DNA of 64,000 bases from Linnemannia hyalina (lineage: Eukaryota > Mortierellomycota > Mortierellomycetes > Mortierellales > Mortierellaceae). Within the stretch, counting starts at the first letter, position 1; each line of letters starts with the position of its first letter. The position numbers were made by a program, and so were the translations under genes. The DNA is taken from assembly GCA_019671135.1 (NCBI GenBank), contig JAHRHY010000009.1, positions 1,550,001 to 1,614,000 of the forward strand, in the 5' to 3' direction. Below, one piece after another: positions 49,045-60,689 of the stretch. The notes under the pieces were generated by a model. The model did no database searches, was not told the DNA's origin, and worked only from the letters and a program-made list of their open reading frames with translations.

Positions 49045-49362
49045 ACTCGTTGATGCTAGTTCTTTCTTTTTTTTACTTTCATTGTTTTCTCTTTCTCTCT
49101 TCAATACCCTCCTTTCTTCCCTTACCGTTTTAACGATCCCTTTTCCTAGATATTGCATCCTCAGCCTTCCCCCCCCCCCCCCCCCCAAAAAAAAAAGGAC
49201 GTTCCTTTTGTACAGAAATCTCTTGCTACAATTAAAAAAAGTATTTACAGTCTGCGCGGTTGGTCCATGGTCACAATCATAGCACTTTTTTATTGTTGAG
49301 GTCTGGGTTCCATATTGGTATCTCAGCAAAATATCATCATCGTTCTTGCTCGCTGTTATATT
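49045..49362. other. Convergent 3' flanks of peroxidase and ABC ATPase genes
   Basis: CT-rich 3' flank with a C18 tract followed directly by A10 at 49169-49196. No gene is seen. Confidence 0.6.
49169..49196 (+). repeat. C18-A10 homopolymer pair
   Basis: Eighteen C followed immediately by ten A, about 125 nt after the peroxidase stop codon. This is the third C17-C19 tract of the window, all on the + strand. Confidence 0.9.
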
Positions 49363-50933
49363 CTAGTGTCTCCCAGCTTGAATTGTCTTGGCGGACGACG
49401 ACGATGACGACTCCTGCGTAGCCTCTCCTTGTGTTCCTGCTCCCGCAGTCTTTCCCTGGCTCTCTTCTCCTTCTCCATCCTGACCCCAACCACCATCCTT
49501 TTTCTTGCTGTTATTGTTGTTGCCGTCGTCGATAGAGACCTCCAAGGGCGGCTCTCGGTTATCGCCTCCACGCATGACGAGTTCTCCTGCACTGTTGATC
49601 CGATGTGCTTGCTGGGGGTTATGTGTCACCCAGAGACAGTTCAACTGCCCAAGGGTCTTTTCGACCTTTTCGCACGAGATCTCGTCCAATGCCGATGTTG
49701 GTTCTAAATGAGGTAAGAATCAGAAGTGAGGATGTGTTAGTAGATGGCATGTATTTATGTATGCTAGAGTAGAGATGAGAGATGGAGAGGAAAGATGTAT
49801 AAGTGCGAGTGAGAGAGAGAGAGAGAGAGAGAGTGTGTGTGTGTGTGTGTATGTATGTATGTGTGTACCATCGAGGAGGAGGATCTCGGGGCGGAAGGAA
49901 CAGCCGATGGCAAGGGAGATCCGTTGCATCTCGCCTCCTGAAAGGGTGTTCCATTTTTTATGCCACAGATGCGGTCGGATGCCCCAGCTATCATCAAAAC
50001 GAAGAAGAAAAAAATTAGAACGAAAGAAGGACGTGTTAGGATGTCCAATGGAATCGAGGAAGGGCTTTTTTTCTGCTATATCCTGTTGTTGATGATGTAT
50101 CTGCGTTGCTCCATCTCTTGTATGCAAGGCTATCGGAGGAAGTGAAGATAGATTGAGATGGCAACCTTTTTCTATTTTCGCAAGCAGCGTGAACATGATT
50201 GTGTATGGGAAAGAAAGGAAGAAAAAAAAAAGGAAAAAGGAAAAAGGACTTACTCGAGTGCAATCTGGACGGGATCATCATAGGAATCCTTGTTGCGCTT
50301 GTGGGTCGAGAAGGCTCGCACTTCTTCAAGAAAGTCGAGGGGTGTGCTCTCCATGATGGTGGTCCGCTGGGGGATGTACATGATTTTGCTACGCCATATC
50401 GGGACTCCCCATTGATCTGGCGTTCTGTTCGCAGGAGAGAGGTAGAAATAAATGGTATGAGAAAAGTGATAAGAGGAGATGGTGAGCTAAAGATGAGAGG
50501 GAGGTTCGGACTGATTTGACCATATTTGGCAAGACCTTATCACCTCGTCCAGGAAACTGATGAAACCAATTCTGATTAATTTTTTTTGGGCGTGTACCAT
50601 TGTTAATACTTACTTATCGTCGAGCCAGACTTGTCCTTCGTCCATGACGATCGTCTGGTTGATACACTTCAGCAGGGTCGACTTTCTATTCACAAGGGAT
50701 GGAATAAAACAATGGGGTCAGAAAAGCGAATTGGTATTACACAGGTAGTTGAAAAAGAAGAAAACAGTGCCAATGTGTCTGATAGTGACGTTGTTGTCGT
50801 CATACCCGACTCCAGATGGCCCGGTGATGGTCATGACTCCATGACTAAAGTCGATGTCAATATTGCGGAACAGCCATGTCCCATCGCTGTTCTTCTTGCC
50901 GATGTCCTTTGCTCGAAAGAGTGGTGATGACAT
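49363..50933 (-). CDS. Stand-alone ABC ATPase of the FetA (YbbL)/STAR1 type
   Basis: Five exons, 50933-50806, 50685-50614, 50424-50254, 49987-49869 and 49703-49363, give 276 residues. One nucleotide-binding domain fills residues 1-215: Walker A GPSGVGKST (completed across intron 1), Q-loop YIPQRTTIMEST, signature LSGGEMQRISLA, Walker B ILLLDEPTSALDE (split by intron 4) and H-loop WVTHN. There is no membrane span. Overall layout and motifs (FRNIDIDFSHGVMTITGPSG, RPEILLLDE, LWVTHN) recall bacterial FetA/YbbL, which pairs with the membrane protein FetB in iron export, and plant STAR1, which pairs with STAR2 in aluminium tolerance. A partner permease is not in this window. The C-terminal 60 residues are a G/N/S-rich tail absent from bacterial forms. 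Substrate is unknown. The start is the MSSPLFRAKDIG methionine. Confidence 0.8.
49811..49866. repeat. Compound microsatellite (GA)n(GT)n(ATGT)n
   Basis: On the minus-strand transcript this gives ACAC/ATAC/AC/TC repeats starting immediately inside intron 4 of the ABC ATPase gene, so the repeat abuts the 5' splice site. Confidence 0.9.
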
Positions 50934-51652
50934 TGCTATATGTTTTGGTTGAGAGAAGGTGAATGTGAATGAGAAAATAGTGTAGGAGGAGGAAAAAATA
51001 ATTTGGGCTGCGAGTATGAGACACAAGTGGGAAGAAAGAAGCGCGAAAGAAAGAAAGACTTACAATTTAAATTTTTAGTGAACGATGCACGTGCTGCCAC
51101 TGGTCAAAAAGAGGACTCCCGCACTCTCTTTCATCATGCAGGTCATAGAGATAGAGAGATGAAGTTATCTTGCATGTCTCATAGATCTTTCAACTGCTGC
51201 GGCTTGCCATGCGTTGAAGTGCCTCGTGGTCATGTGGATCCTTCAGTGCTGTCTTGAAAAGTTGTTCTACAACAACAGTATTCTCTGATAGCGCACGAGT
51301 AGTCGTCCATGAGGCTGAGGATAATTTTTTTCCAGTAGGTCTTGTCGATTCGACGCAAGGCTTGGTGGTTGGTATGACAGGCTGTGCGACCAGAGGTGAA
51401 GTCGGATCCGTGTGGGCGGTTGTGTGTCTGTGTGATTGCTATGAATCTTCAATGAGGGGGAAAAGAAAGAGAGGGAACAATCATGGATAGGACCACGAAA
51501 CAAAGGTATCTATCTCGCAAGGATTCTTGTGACGAATTCTCGACAAGCTACCACCTTCACCAAGGCTTTGACACGTTGCTGCTTTTTCTTTGTGCTTTTC
51601 ATTTCTCTCTCTCTACGTAGCGACTTTATTTTCCGCATAAAAAGAGGAAAGT
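50934..51652. other. Intergenic, upstream of the ABC ATPase gene
   Basis: This lies between two minus-strand genes: promoter side of the ATPase and 3' flank of the COPI-associated gene. No FetB-like permease or other gene is present. Confidence 0.55.
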
Positions 51653-54475
51653 CTACATAGCAAAGTACCCTTCTTTCCGTGCGACAAGTCCATTGTCTGC
51701 AGGAGTTGGGAGTGTCAAGACAATATCTGGCATGTACTGTAGCTGTTGATTCCCCGTGTTGCGACAGCCAGCTTTCAGTCCAGGGTTGATTGTAGAAGTG
51801 GGTATATGAGTAGATTGGAAATTGCCAACTTTGCTATCGCCTATCCTTTTGCTTCCAGTACTGTTGTTGCTTGTGCTGTGGTTAGAAGATATCCTTGCAG
51901 TCCTTGTCGATGCAGAGGTGGCAGTGGATGGTGTTGGCTGGTGTGAAGTAGCATGAATGACCCCGCTCCCATATATAGGAGTACTGGATGCCTGCTGCTG
52001 TAGCTGTCTCTGTTTTTCATGCAATTGTTGTTGTTCTCGTTGGAGTTGTTGTTGCTGGTGCTGGAGTTGTCGCTGTTGTTGCTTGGAACTGCTGCTTGGT
52101 GAGCTTAATCCTCTGTAGGTTGCGGTGGTCGTCATTGTGGGCAAACCGGCTCCCATCATCATGGCAGGTTGGGGAACTCCTCCTATGATCCCGTAGCAAC
52201 CAGACATACCACCTATCGATGAGAGAATGCGACCTGTCGCCGTCATTGCCGCCGCCCCTCCTGCACCTACCCCGCCTCCGCCTCCACCACCGATCGCTCC
52301 AATGGAGCTTATCCCTGCTGCTGATGTGGGTATTGATGGCACTCCTGCATGCACAGCTGAGTCCTGGTAGTATGCTGTAGGCTGCTGAGGCAAGGAATGG
52401 TTGCCCATGTCGCCTTGAAGCGGAGGCTCAGGTGGTTGGTACTGACTCTGGAAGGGAACTCGACTGACGCCTGAGAGAGATGTTTTACGAAAGGGGTCGT
52501 GTGGTGGTGTTGGTTTGTTGGTCGTCCGCAAGGGGAGCTGGTGTTGTGATTGCTGGTGCTGTTGATCAGGCCGGCGTGACATACTGTTTCCGTACTGACG
52601 AACAGAAGGGGGTTGGTGTTGAGAAGATGACTTGAGGATCGAGTTCTCTGTGGCTGACGCATAGTCATATTCATCCCTGAGCTCCGTCTTGTTCCCAGCA
52701 GATACAGATACGGTAGTAGCAGCAAAGACTGGAGTAGGTGCCTCAGACTGATTGTTAAAGTCGCTGGCTTGGGATGGTGTTGGTGTAGAGTCGTCGTTGT
52801 TGACGCAGAGGTACTGCAGGGGTGATCCAGGGACTGAGGTGGTGTTACTCCACCGACGGATGGGTGGGGGTGAAAGCGCAAGTGTGGCAGGAAGTGCAAA
52901 GTTCTGTTGTTGGTCGCCTGCTCCGACTCCTGATGTGATGATGGGAGGGAGACTCTTGTCCTGGGCTCCAGTATGAGCGCCGACTGACTGTCGCCTACCT
53001 CCCCGTCCTTCTGGCACTGTTGAGTCGTCGTAGGTGGACATGTTTTGTTCATGCTGCAGAGAATGGTGCCCTTTACTCTGTGCGATCGAAGCATGATCCT
53101 GCAGGCTGTTAGAAGCAGGGTCATGATGACCGCTTGTCATTGACATATTATCATGACTAACCGCAGCCAACTGCTGCGTGGTCTGATATCCTCCTCCTGC
53201 TCCTGACGGTAAAAAGTTGGAGACCGATCCTTGCAGTTTACTCTGTGGCTGGTGTCGAGGGAACTGAACCTCCTTCTCTGAGTAGTGGTGCTGTCCTGAC
53301 AAGGGTGATCCAGTGTGTGGATGATGACCCATCCGTCGAGAAGGAGAAATAGGCGGAGAAAACATGGCCGTCAGTGACACTCCTCCACCACCAGATCCGC
53401 CGCCTCCATTTCCACCCCCCTCATAACCTCCTCCACTACCAGCACAGCCCATCATACCACCAGAGCCATTAAACAAAGCACTCCCCGCATTAATAGCCGA
53501 AAATGCACGGATTTGCTTCGGACTCCCCATAGCCATATGACCTTGGACCGTCATAGAATTCGGATGGTGTGCAGGGATCATCCTCGTCAAATTTTGCTCC
53601 TGCTGCAGTTGCTGTTCGTATATCCGTTGAGCCTCCAACTGGACGCGGAAATGCTTCTGCTCCTTCCACTGGTCCAGCTTCTTGTAGTTGAGGATGAGAC
53701 CGTCGAGTGGGGGGATGAGACTGACGTAGGAGAGCATAAAGAATGCCAGGCCCATACAGACGACGATGATCCCTCCGAATAGGTTGAATGGGATCGGGGA
53801 GGCGATCAGACAGCCAAAACTAGAATCAATGCAAGCCAGTCCAGTCAAATAAGGAAAATGAAAATTGAGGCGGGAAATTAGGATCATCGGGTCTGGACCT
53901 GCGTTCAGGAAGCAGCATTGGTATGTGTTGTGTATGATGGTGAACTGTGTACGTTACAACAAGTAGGTCAGTCCTCTGCCTCGATATGTGCACTGTGAAT
54001 ATGAAAGGGTTAGAATGATGAATGTCAGTGTTTGACGTTCGGGGGGTTCACACTGATGCAAATGCAAAACAAAAAACGACAATCGATTTCTTTCTCCTCA
54101 CCAAGAAACGAAAATACTCATAAGTCAATTGTGGCAACCGAATCTCAGAGACGATGAGAAGACAGGCAAAGGATCTATGGTGTCGTTGATTAGGAACAAA
54201 TAATGATGACACAACATGAGTAACCGACGTGCTGAGGCGGTTGCTGGAGGGAGAGAAATCGAGTATTGAGCACGTTCATAGCGTGCCCTGCAAGTCCCCA
54301 TTTGCCACGATCCCGCTGTGTTGACTTACGCGGCAAAGATATTGAGGATGATAAAGTTGACAGAGGCCTCGATGATGTTGAGGCAGGATGCGGCGAGGAT
54401 GATGAGATAGAGTGCGATGTTGAGACTGTTGACAAAGAGCGACAAGATGATGCCGCGTCGGCCAAGGCGTAGCAT
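51653..54475 (-). CDS. COPI-associated (Tvp15-type) membrane protein with long Q-rich cytoplasmic tail
   Basis: Four exons, 54475-54330, 54174-54102, 53992-53958 (35 nt) and 53819-51653, give 806 residues. The first 140 hold about four membrane spans: IILSLFVNSLNIALYLIILA, then SVNFIILNIFAASFACLLIV, EIRLPQLTYEYFRFLCTYRG, and after the hallmark GRGLTYLFFGCLIASP another span at GGIIVVCMGLAFFMLSYVSL. The order (short N-terminus, two spans, an LP-x-L-x-x-Y-x-x-FL loop, GRGL-Y-L-F-x-G) is that of the COPI_assoc family, including the Golgi protein Tvp15. The remaining 660 residues are a disordered tail: a QLQQEQ coiled stretch first, then Q-, S-, G- and P-rich blocks and a polyglutamine-like helix (QLQHQQQQLQREQQQLHEKQ). 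Usual family members lack such a tail. A Golgi/vesicle membrane role with a cytosolic scaffold tail is the inference. The ATG at 54475 is preferred; an in-frame upstream ATG exists at 54700. Confidence 0.72.
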
Positions 54476-57321
54476 AGTCTCGCAAGGAGTCGCGTCGTGT
54501 GAGCGTGTAGTAGAGGCAGTGAAGGTTAAGGTTGCAGAGGTATGTTGAAATAGAAGATGAACGGAAGGAGGTCGAAAGATGAAGGAGGAGGGTATCTGGG
54601 CTTGGTCACAGGGCAAGGGGAGTAGAAGTATGAAGTGAGGGGTCGGGTGGTGTTGGTGTTGATGGATGGAGTAGGGAAGAGAGATCAGACTACGGTGCAA
54701 CTCAGCATCTCATGTCCGTTTGTCAGTGTACTGGTTGTCCAATTAAGTGAGTGAGAATGAGCGTCATTGTGATCGTTGTTTGTTGTTTCTGGGATGGTTG
54801 CGCATGAACAACGATGAGACGGGTGAAGGGAGTATTCCACATGACCTGATGACCCAAAATTGTTATGAAGGAAAATGAAATAATCGTTTCGGGTAACAGA
54901 CAGCAGGAGACTGAGAAGAGGGAAGGAAGGAGAGAAGGAATGTTCTGATTCCATCACCAGGCAAGGGAGGATTTTCTTCATTCGTTGCTTTCTGGTCGAC
55001 TGACTGTCTAAAGGTAATCACACTTCTTTCTTCTTTATCTCCAAAGAAGTAGCTTTACTCACTTCGCCTTGCCCTGCCTGTCTTCTTGTACCTATGTGTT
55101 TCGTGGCGCCGCCACCAATGGTTAGTAGTCTCAGCCTCTCAGGTGATGATCGATGAAAGCGTAGATTGCCCTTAAGCTCGGAATGGTTCATGCGCCCCAA
55201 CTATCTCCTAAATGACGTGTAGAGCTTTGTCTACTTTTTTTTGTGTGGCGTTTCCCTCCTTTCACAACCCATGACGATAGATGGCGTAACATCGTCTTTG
55301 TAGAAACCATGGAAGAGGACCTTAAAAAAAGAACAGAGTCGACAATGGATGAGGTAAACGAAAAGAGAGGAGCGTGTTACGGAAAGTCCTCCTATTGCCT
55401 ATGAGCAGCGCAATGACTCCAAGGACTCTTCCAGTCAAAGCCACCGTGGTACCTGTCTGTCCTTATTAATCAGCTACCTGCGCTCCATGTCTTCTTCGAA
55501 GGAGACATCATCGGCTCTTATCTGATGCTTTAATGAATGAGGCAATAACATGGTGTGTGCGATTAAGGGTAGGGAACTACTTAGGCTGGGACCTTTCATA
55601 GTAAAGTACGTAGATTTCGGTACGACGCGCGCTGAGTGCTCTTTTGTCTATTTTGTATGTGAATTCGTTGTGCCTGGATTTTTTTGAATTCGAGTCTCGC
55701 CAACTTTGTCATACACAAGAAAAGAGAAGAGACGAGGACAGACATCGTGGCCCCGTCTTTCCACATAACCGGCTGACTGAGTGGGCATAGGTTTATGGTT
55801 CTTCTCCAGACAAAATGAAAATATAAAGACACAGGCTTATCTGCCAGCGTGCCCGCCTGCACCCCTTTGAGCACAATACATCAAAAGAAAGAAAAAGCGA
55901 ATAAAAAAAGGACCAATCAGGCCAACACGTCTGGACGCATGACCTGAATACCATTTTTTGTTTTCCTGCCCCCTTCCTCCCCTCGCTCTCATTATTGCTC
56001 GAACAAAGGGAGGATAAGGCTGGAAGGCAGGCAAGTTGGAAAGTGAGAAGGGTTGTGGGAAAGCTCATGGATTGGCAAGGGTGACAGGGGTCACTTCTTT
56101 CAACACATTAAATGGAAGGTTACAAGGGTAAGTAAGTGTAGGAGTCCGTGAGATTTCAATTGCTCGAGTATGTCTTCTGTGAGTAACATGTGGTACAGTA
56201 GTTCCAAGCATACATTAAAAGAGAAGAACCCGCGGGATGTGAAGTCATCCAAGGTGGCAGTAGCCAGGTGTTTGTGTGTGCGTGGTATCTCATTAGAGCA
56301 GAAAAACCCTAGGATTTCATTGTTGATGAGCGGACTTACCCAATTGTTGCCCCAACCTTGCTTCTTTGTACCTGTATCTGCACCCATCCGCGTAGAGGTT
56401 TCCTTGCTTATTGTTTTGTGCTCTGAGGGAATAAGGAGCACAAGGTCAATGGGTAATGGGTAATGAGTCAAGGGTAGGGTGAAGGCGAAGGAATGATAGG
56501 GGAAGAAAGAGGGGTGAACGAGGGGTTTAATTGCATGGCCATCTTTTGTCTCTCCCTCTCTTCTGTAGGAATGTATATGTGTGTATTATTATCTTTTGGC
56601 TGTGATGGCACAGATTTGCCCTGATAGCTCAGGTACAATCGCCAACAGCGACAGTTGATAGAGTGACAGACAAGTGCGACAGACGCACATGGTGAGGAAA
56701 TAATCATGAGCATTAGAGCGACAATTACAGTGCAGGACAAATGCCTCACTTTTTTTTCTTCTTTGTTTTCCATCATGCTTCAACGCCGAGTCCTCCAATC
56801 GATTGAATGAAATCGGCGCTATTGTAGTTACTGCCTCGTCACGCTAACAAGGGAGGGAATAAGAGAAAGTACAAGGTGGACGAGTAAGCAGCGAAGGAGC
56901 AGGAGGAAGAGTTTAGCGTGTTGTGGTGAGGTGTGCGTTGCACCACCTTCACCTTGAAATAGCTCTGGAACCGCAGTTTTTTTATTTCTCTCTTCCTTCT
57001 TGTTTCCACCCTCTCTTTCTCTCTTTTCTTTCCTTCCGAACAACCTCATCACTCTTCTTCACTCACTTCACTCACTTCACTCACTTCCCTCACCTGCCAT
57101 CAACACCCCATTTCAAACAATTGCTTGCATTCAATCATCTCCCTTGCCCTGTTTGTTTGTTACACACAATAGAACCACTTTCCTTCTCTCCTTGTCTCCT
57201 TCGAAAGACCCAGTCACACATCCTTTGAGCCAAGCCCAACTCCAACCAACCCTGCAACTCCAACCAACCAACAACCAACCCGACAATCAACCCAACAAGC
57301 ACCCTACCCTCTTCTGAAGCA
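54476..57321. other. 2.8-kb divergent intergenic region (COPI-associated / amine oxidase)
   Basis: No gene is supported. The last 300 nt are CT/CA-rich with a 9-nt tandem (ACTCACTTC, about three copies near 57061-57087), likely part of the amine oxidase leader. Small ORFs elsewhere lack conserved features. Confidence 0.5.
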
Positions 57322-60136
57322 ATGACAATCATTAAGAAGCACGTCGTAATCATTGGCGCCGGAATCTCTGGCCTCGCCGCAGGTAAGGTGTTATTGTTTC
57401 TTTTGCTCGTTACTAGATGTGACAAAATGACCACCTCTCGGTCGATATTTCCCCCATCCTCCCTGGTCTCTTCCATTCTTGTTTCCCTTTTTTCTCTCCA
57501 GAGGAAGGTACAGGCATGGCCGCCCCATGGTGGTGTGTGAGTGTCAGACTCGAACAGGCCCGCTGCGTAAAAAAAGTACCAAGCATTCAAACCTCTCTTT
57601 TTTTCTTTTTCTCCGTACCTTTTATTATGTTGTTACTCCTCTCCCTCCCTTTTTACTCTCCATCTACTCTTCGACCATGCCACTATCGACCCATTCCTTT
57701 TCGGTTGCAATGATGATGATGTTGTCAATATGTATATAAAATGGTTTGTTGATCCTAGCTCACGAGCTGTCCAAACATCCCTCCTCGATTCAGGTGACCG
57801 TCCTTGAGGCGAGAAATCGCATCGGTGGTCGGCTTGACACCCATCGGAATTTAGTCCAAGGCGAGCACGAGGACATCCCTATCGACTTTGGCGCGTCCTG
57901 GATTCACGGAGTCGACCCCTCTAACCCCATTGTCTCCCTTGCCGAGACTGCGCAGGCCCGTCTCGAGGCCACCAACAGTGATGTCATCTACCATCACCCC
58001 GGGCAGCCCGCCCTCAAGCAGGACGAGAGTAATCACTACTGGGCCGTCCTCTGGGAGATCTTTGGCAAGGCCCAAGAGTTCTCGCGCGACAACCGGAATC
58101 GCATCTCAGTCCACACCTCCTTCAGGAATTGGTTGGACCACTACCTCTCGACTCGCCAGAGCAGGGATCCCGCCCTGCCCAACTACATGTCTCCCAGGGA
58201 GCGCAAGATCATCCCCTTGCTGGCCCAGTTCTGGGCGGACGAGAACGCCATCGCCCTTAACAAGGTCTCGCTTAAGTACATGGATGCCGAGAACATGCCT
58301 CCCGGTGACCACTGCATCATGGCCAATGGCTATGACCGCGTTCTTGACGTCCTCTGCGAGGAGATGAAGTCAGTTCCCATTCTTTTGGAACACGTTGTTA
58401 GCCGCATCGAGTACAATGGTGAGTTGCCCCCCTGTCCATTTTTCATAGTTTTCGTAGAACCAAAAAGGATGTACATAGCTTGATGGTTAGATAGTTGAGA
58501 TGTTGGAACTGACATGGAGCAATACTCGTAACCGCTTCAGAAAAACCTTGTTTTTGACCTCTCTCCCCACAACCAACAACAACCCTACATAGAGTCAAGT
58601 GTCAAGATTTCGACCAACAAGGGCGTCTTCACTGCCGACGTGGTGCTGGTCACCCTCCCTCTCGGTGTCCTCAAGTCTGGCTCCGTGACCTTCTCGCCTC
58701 CCCTCCCCGAGAGGAAAAAGACCGCGATCAAGCGTCTGGGCTTTGGCACGATGGTCAAGGTTGTCCTCTATTTCCCCACCTGCTTCTGGCCCAAGGATAA
58801 GCATTTCATCAATTTCTTACCTATACCCTCGAGTATACCCAATCCCAAGCTCTGTCGCCATCTTAATGAGCGACAGATGGCTGCCCTGACGACCTACATG
58901 AACGATCTGGCCAACTACACCTCGCTCATGCCCGTCCACAACGCGCCTATCATGATTGCCTATGCCGCCAACGAGTCGGCCGAGGTCTTTGAAAAGCTAA
59001 CGGAGCAAGAAGCCATGGAGGTCCTCGTCTGCCAACTGTCGCACTACTTCCCCATCCTCGTCAAGGATCCCGCCAACTCGCGTCCCACTCGTGTCTTTAT
59101 GACTCGCTGGAACGCTGATCCTTATGCCCGCGGCTCGTACACCAGTATCCCAGTTGGTGCGCACCAATCCGACCTTTGCGAGTTTGAGATCCCTGTTGGA
59201 GCCCGATCGGTCGCCGTTCTTTCCAGCAGCGATCACGTGGAGACCGAGGACAAAGTTGATGCCTCCTTTGCGCTCAAAGCTGCCGCCAGGAAACACCAGA
59301 TCATGATGATGTCCTACGATAAGCGGAAACCCAGCGCCAAGAGCGGGCTTGTGACCTATGCCGCTCTTGGCACCAGCCCTAAGGATTCGAACGAAGGGTT
59401 CCCTGGACACCCCATCAAGGGTTGCCTTCTGCCCTCTCAGGACTATGAAAGTGTCCACACTATCAGCTTGGCGACCGACAATCTCAGTCTTGCCAAGATG
59501 ACTGGCGAGAACCCTGCCAGTCACCGTGCCAGCGGAAGTCGACCTACCAGTCATCCTCGCATCGGTGGAATGAGCGAGGTCGGTCATCGTGCCAGCATCC
59601 CTGGAGCAATTGATATCCCCATGCATCACCACCACCGTCGTCAGCAGTCGATCGACACAGGACGCGCCCACTATCGTGGCGGCTTTGACGACGCAATCGA
59701 AATTGCTGTTAGCTCTGGCGGCGCTGGTGGATCGGTCATTGGAGGGCTCGTTGCTGTTGCCACGGCCAATTATGATCGGAATCGCCTCCACAGCCATCAC
59801 GTTGTTCACCGTCGTCATAGTGTTCAAGATCAGGTGAACACCAGTCCCGCTGGACTTTTCCTTTCAGAGCTGGTCGAGCCTTTGATGTCGTCCTTCCCTG
59901 CTGTTTACCACACCAAGGGAGGTTCACCCTACACCTCGCCTCCTTCGATCAGGAAGAAACAGACGACCCCTCCTACCGCAATTACGGTCGTCAAAACGAT
60001 CGGAGTGAATGATGCGACAAAGGGAAGGATTTATTTTGCGGGAGAACACACCACTGCCACCTCCTTCGCCAGTGTCCATGGTGCATTGATGACTGGCCGA
60101 CGCGAGGCAGCTAAGATTATCTCCCAAACGTTTTAG
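57322..60136 (+). CDS. Flavin-containing amine oxidase (polyamine oxidase type) with large internal insertion
   Basis: Three exons, 57322-57382, 57759-58418 and 58593-60136, give 754 residues. The FAD dinucleotide motif HVVIIGAGISGLAA is at the N-terminus, followed by VTVLEARNRIGGRLDT, substrate-domain landmarks GASWIHGVDP and MANGYDRVLDVL, VVLVTLPLGVLKSG, and TRWNADPYARGSYTSIPVGA. The closing FAD segment is GRIYFAGEHTTATSFASVHG near residue 720. Together these identify the monoamine/polyamine oxidase superfamily, closest in layout to fungal Fms1-like spermine oxidases and plant polyamine oxidases. The flavoenzyme oxidises secondary amines and releases hydrogen peroxide. About 270 residues (roughly 440-715) of mostly S/H/R-rich low-complexity sequence sit between the DPY-GSY motif and the final FAD segment, where relatives have a short loop. 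No peroxisomal C-terminal tripeptide is visible. Histone demethylase (LSD1-like) activity is less likely without SWIRM or tower regions. Confidence 0.85.
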
Positions 60137-60689
60137 TCATCTAAACAGAGACAGCAACAACATCTACAACAATAGCATCAACGCCTCAATCGCGATCGTG
60201 TTTCTACTTTCGTCTCTCTTCGACTTGTCCTTTCAGTATCACGTTCACTCTGTCAACTTCCATTCTTTTTTTACGAGCCATACTGATTGCATCTTTCTGT
60301 AGCGCTTTGGCAAGCATAACGTGTATTGTTCATTGGCAACCATGTAAAATGAAATCTTATAATTTTGTTTATGACAATTCTCTTTACAGAGGGGCCTTGT
60401 CATGACAATTGAATGTTGATTGTTGACACATCATGCGTGCCCTCTCTGAATTGAAACGGATGCTAGTTTGATTGTTTGTTTTCACCCCTCCTCTCTCTAA
60501 ATCCAGGGAAATCGCATTTGACCCTCGTTTTTGTTGTTGTCCAGCTCCTCGAACGACAAACCATAATCCGTCACCGCCAGGCCTGGATGTCGCAGAGACG
60601 GGTCAAGAGGGTGATCCCTGACATCGGCGACGTGGAATGAACCTCGATCTTGGCTCACGTCCACGACAGGCACGCAGTCTTCACCTTTT
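60137..60689. other. 3' flank of the amine oxidase gene
   Basis: No gene on the + strand. A minus-strand ORF (60772-60497) has protein-like composition but overlaps the retroelement relic and may belong to the same decayed insertion. Confidence 0.4.

Noticed and set aside
53820..53957. Open frame FTIIHNTYQCCFLNAG upstream of the last exon of the COPI-associated gene
   Set aside because: It lies inside an intron once the 35-nt exon coding CTYRGRGLTYL is recognised; the alternative would break the phase and lose the family hallmark.
51653..54475. COPI-associated gene considered as the FetB-like permease partner of the neighbouring ABC ATPase
   Set aside because: Its span order and GRGL motif match the COPI-associated family, not UPF0014/FetB.
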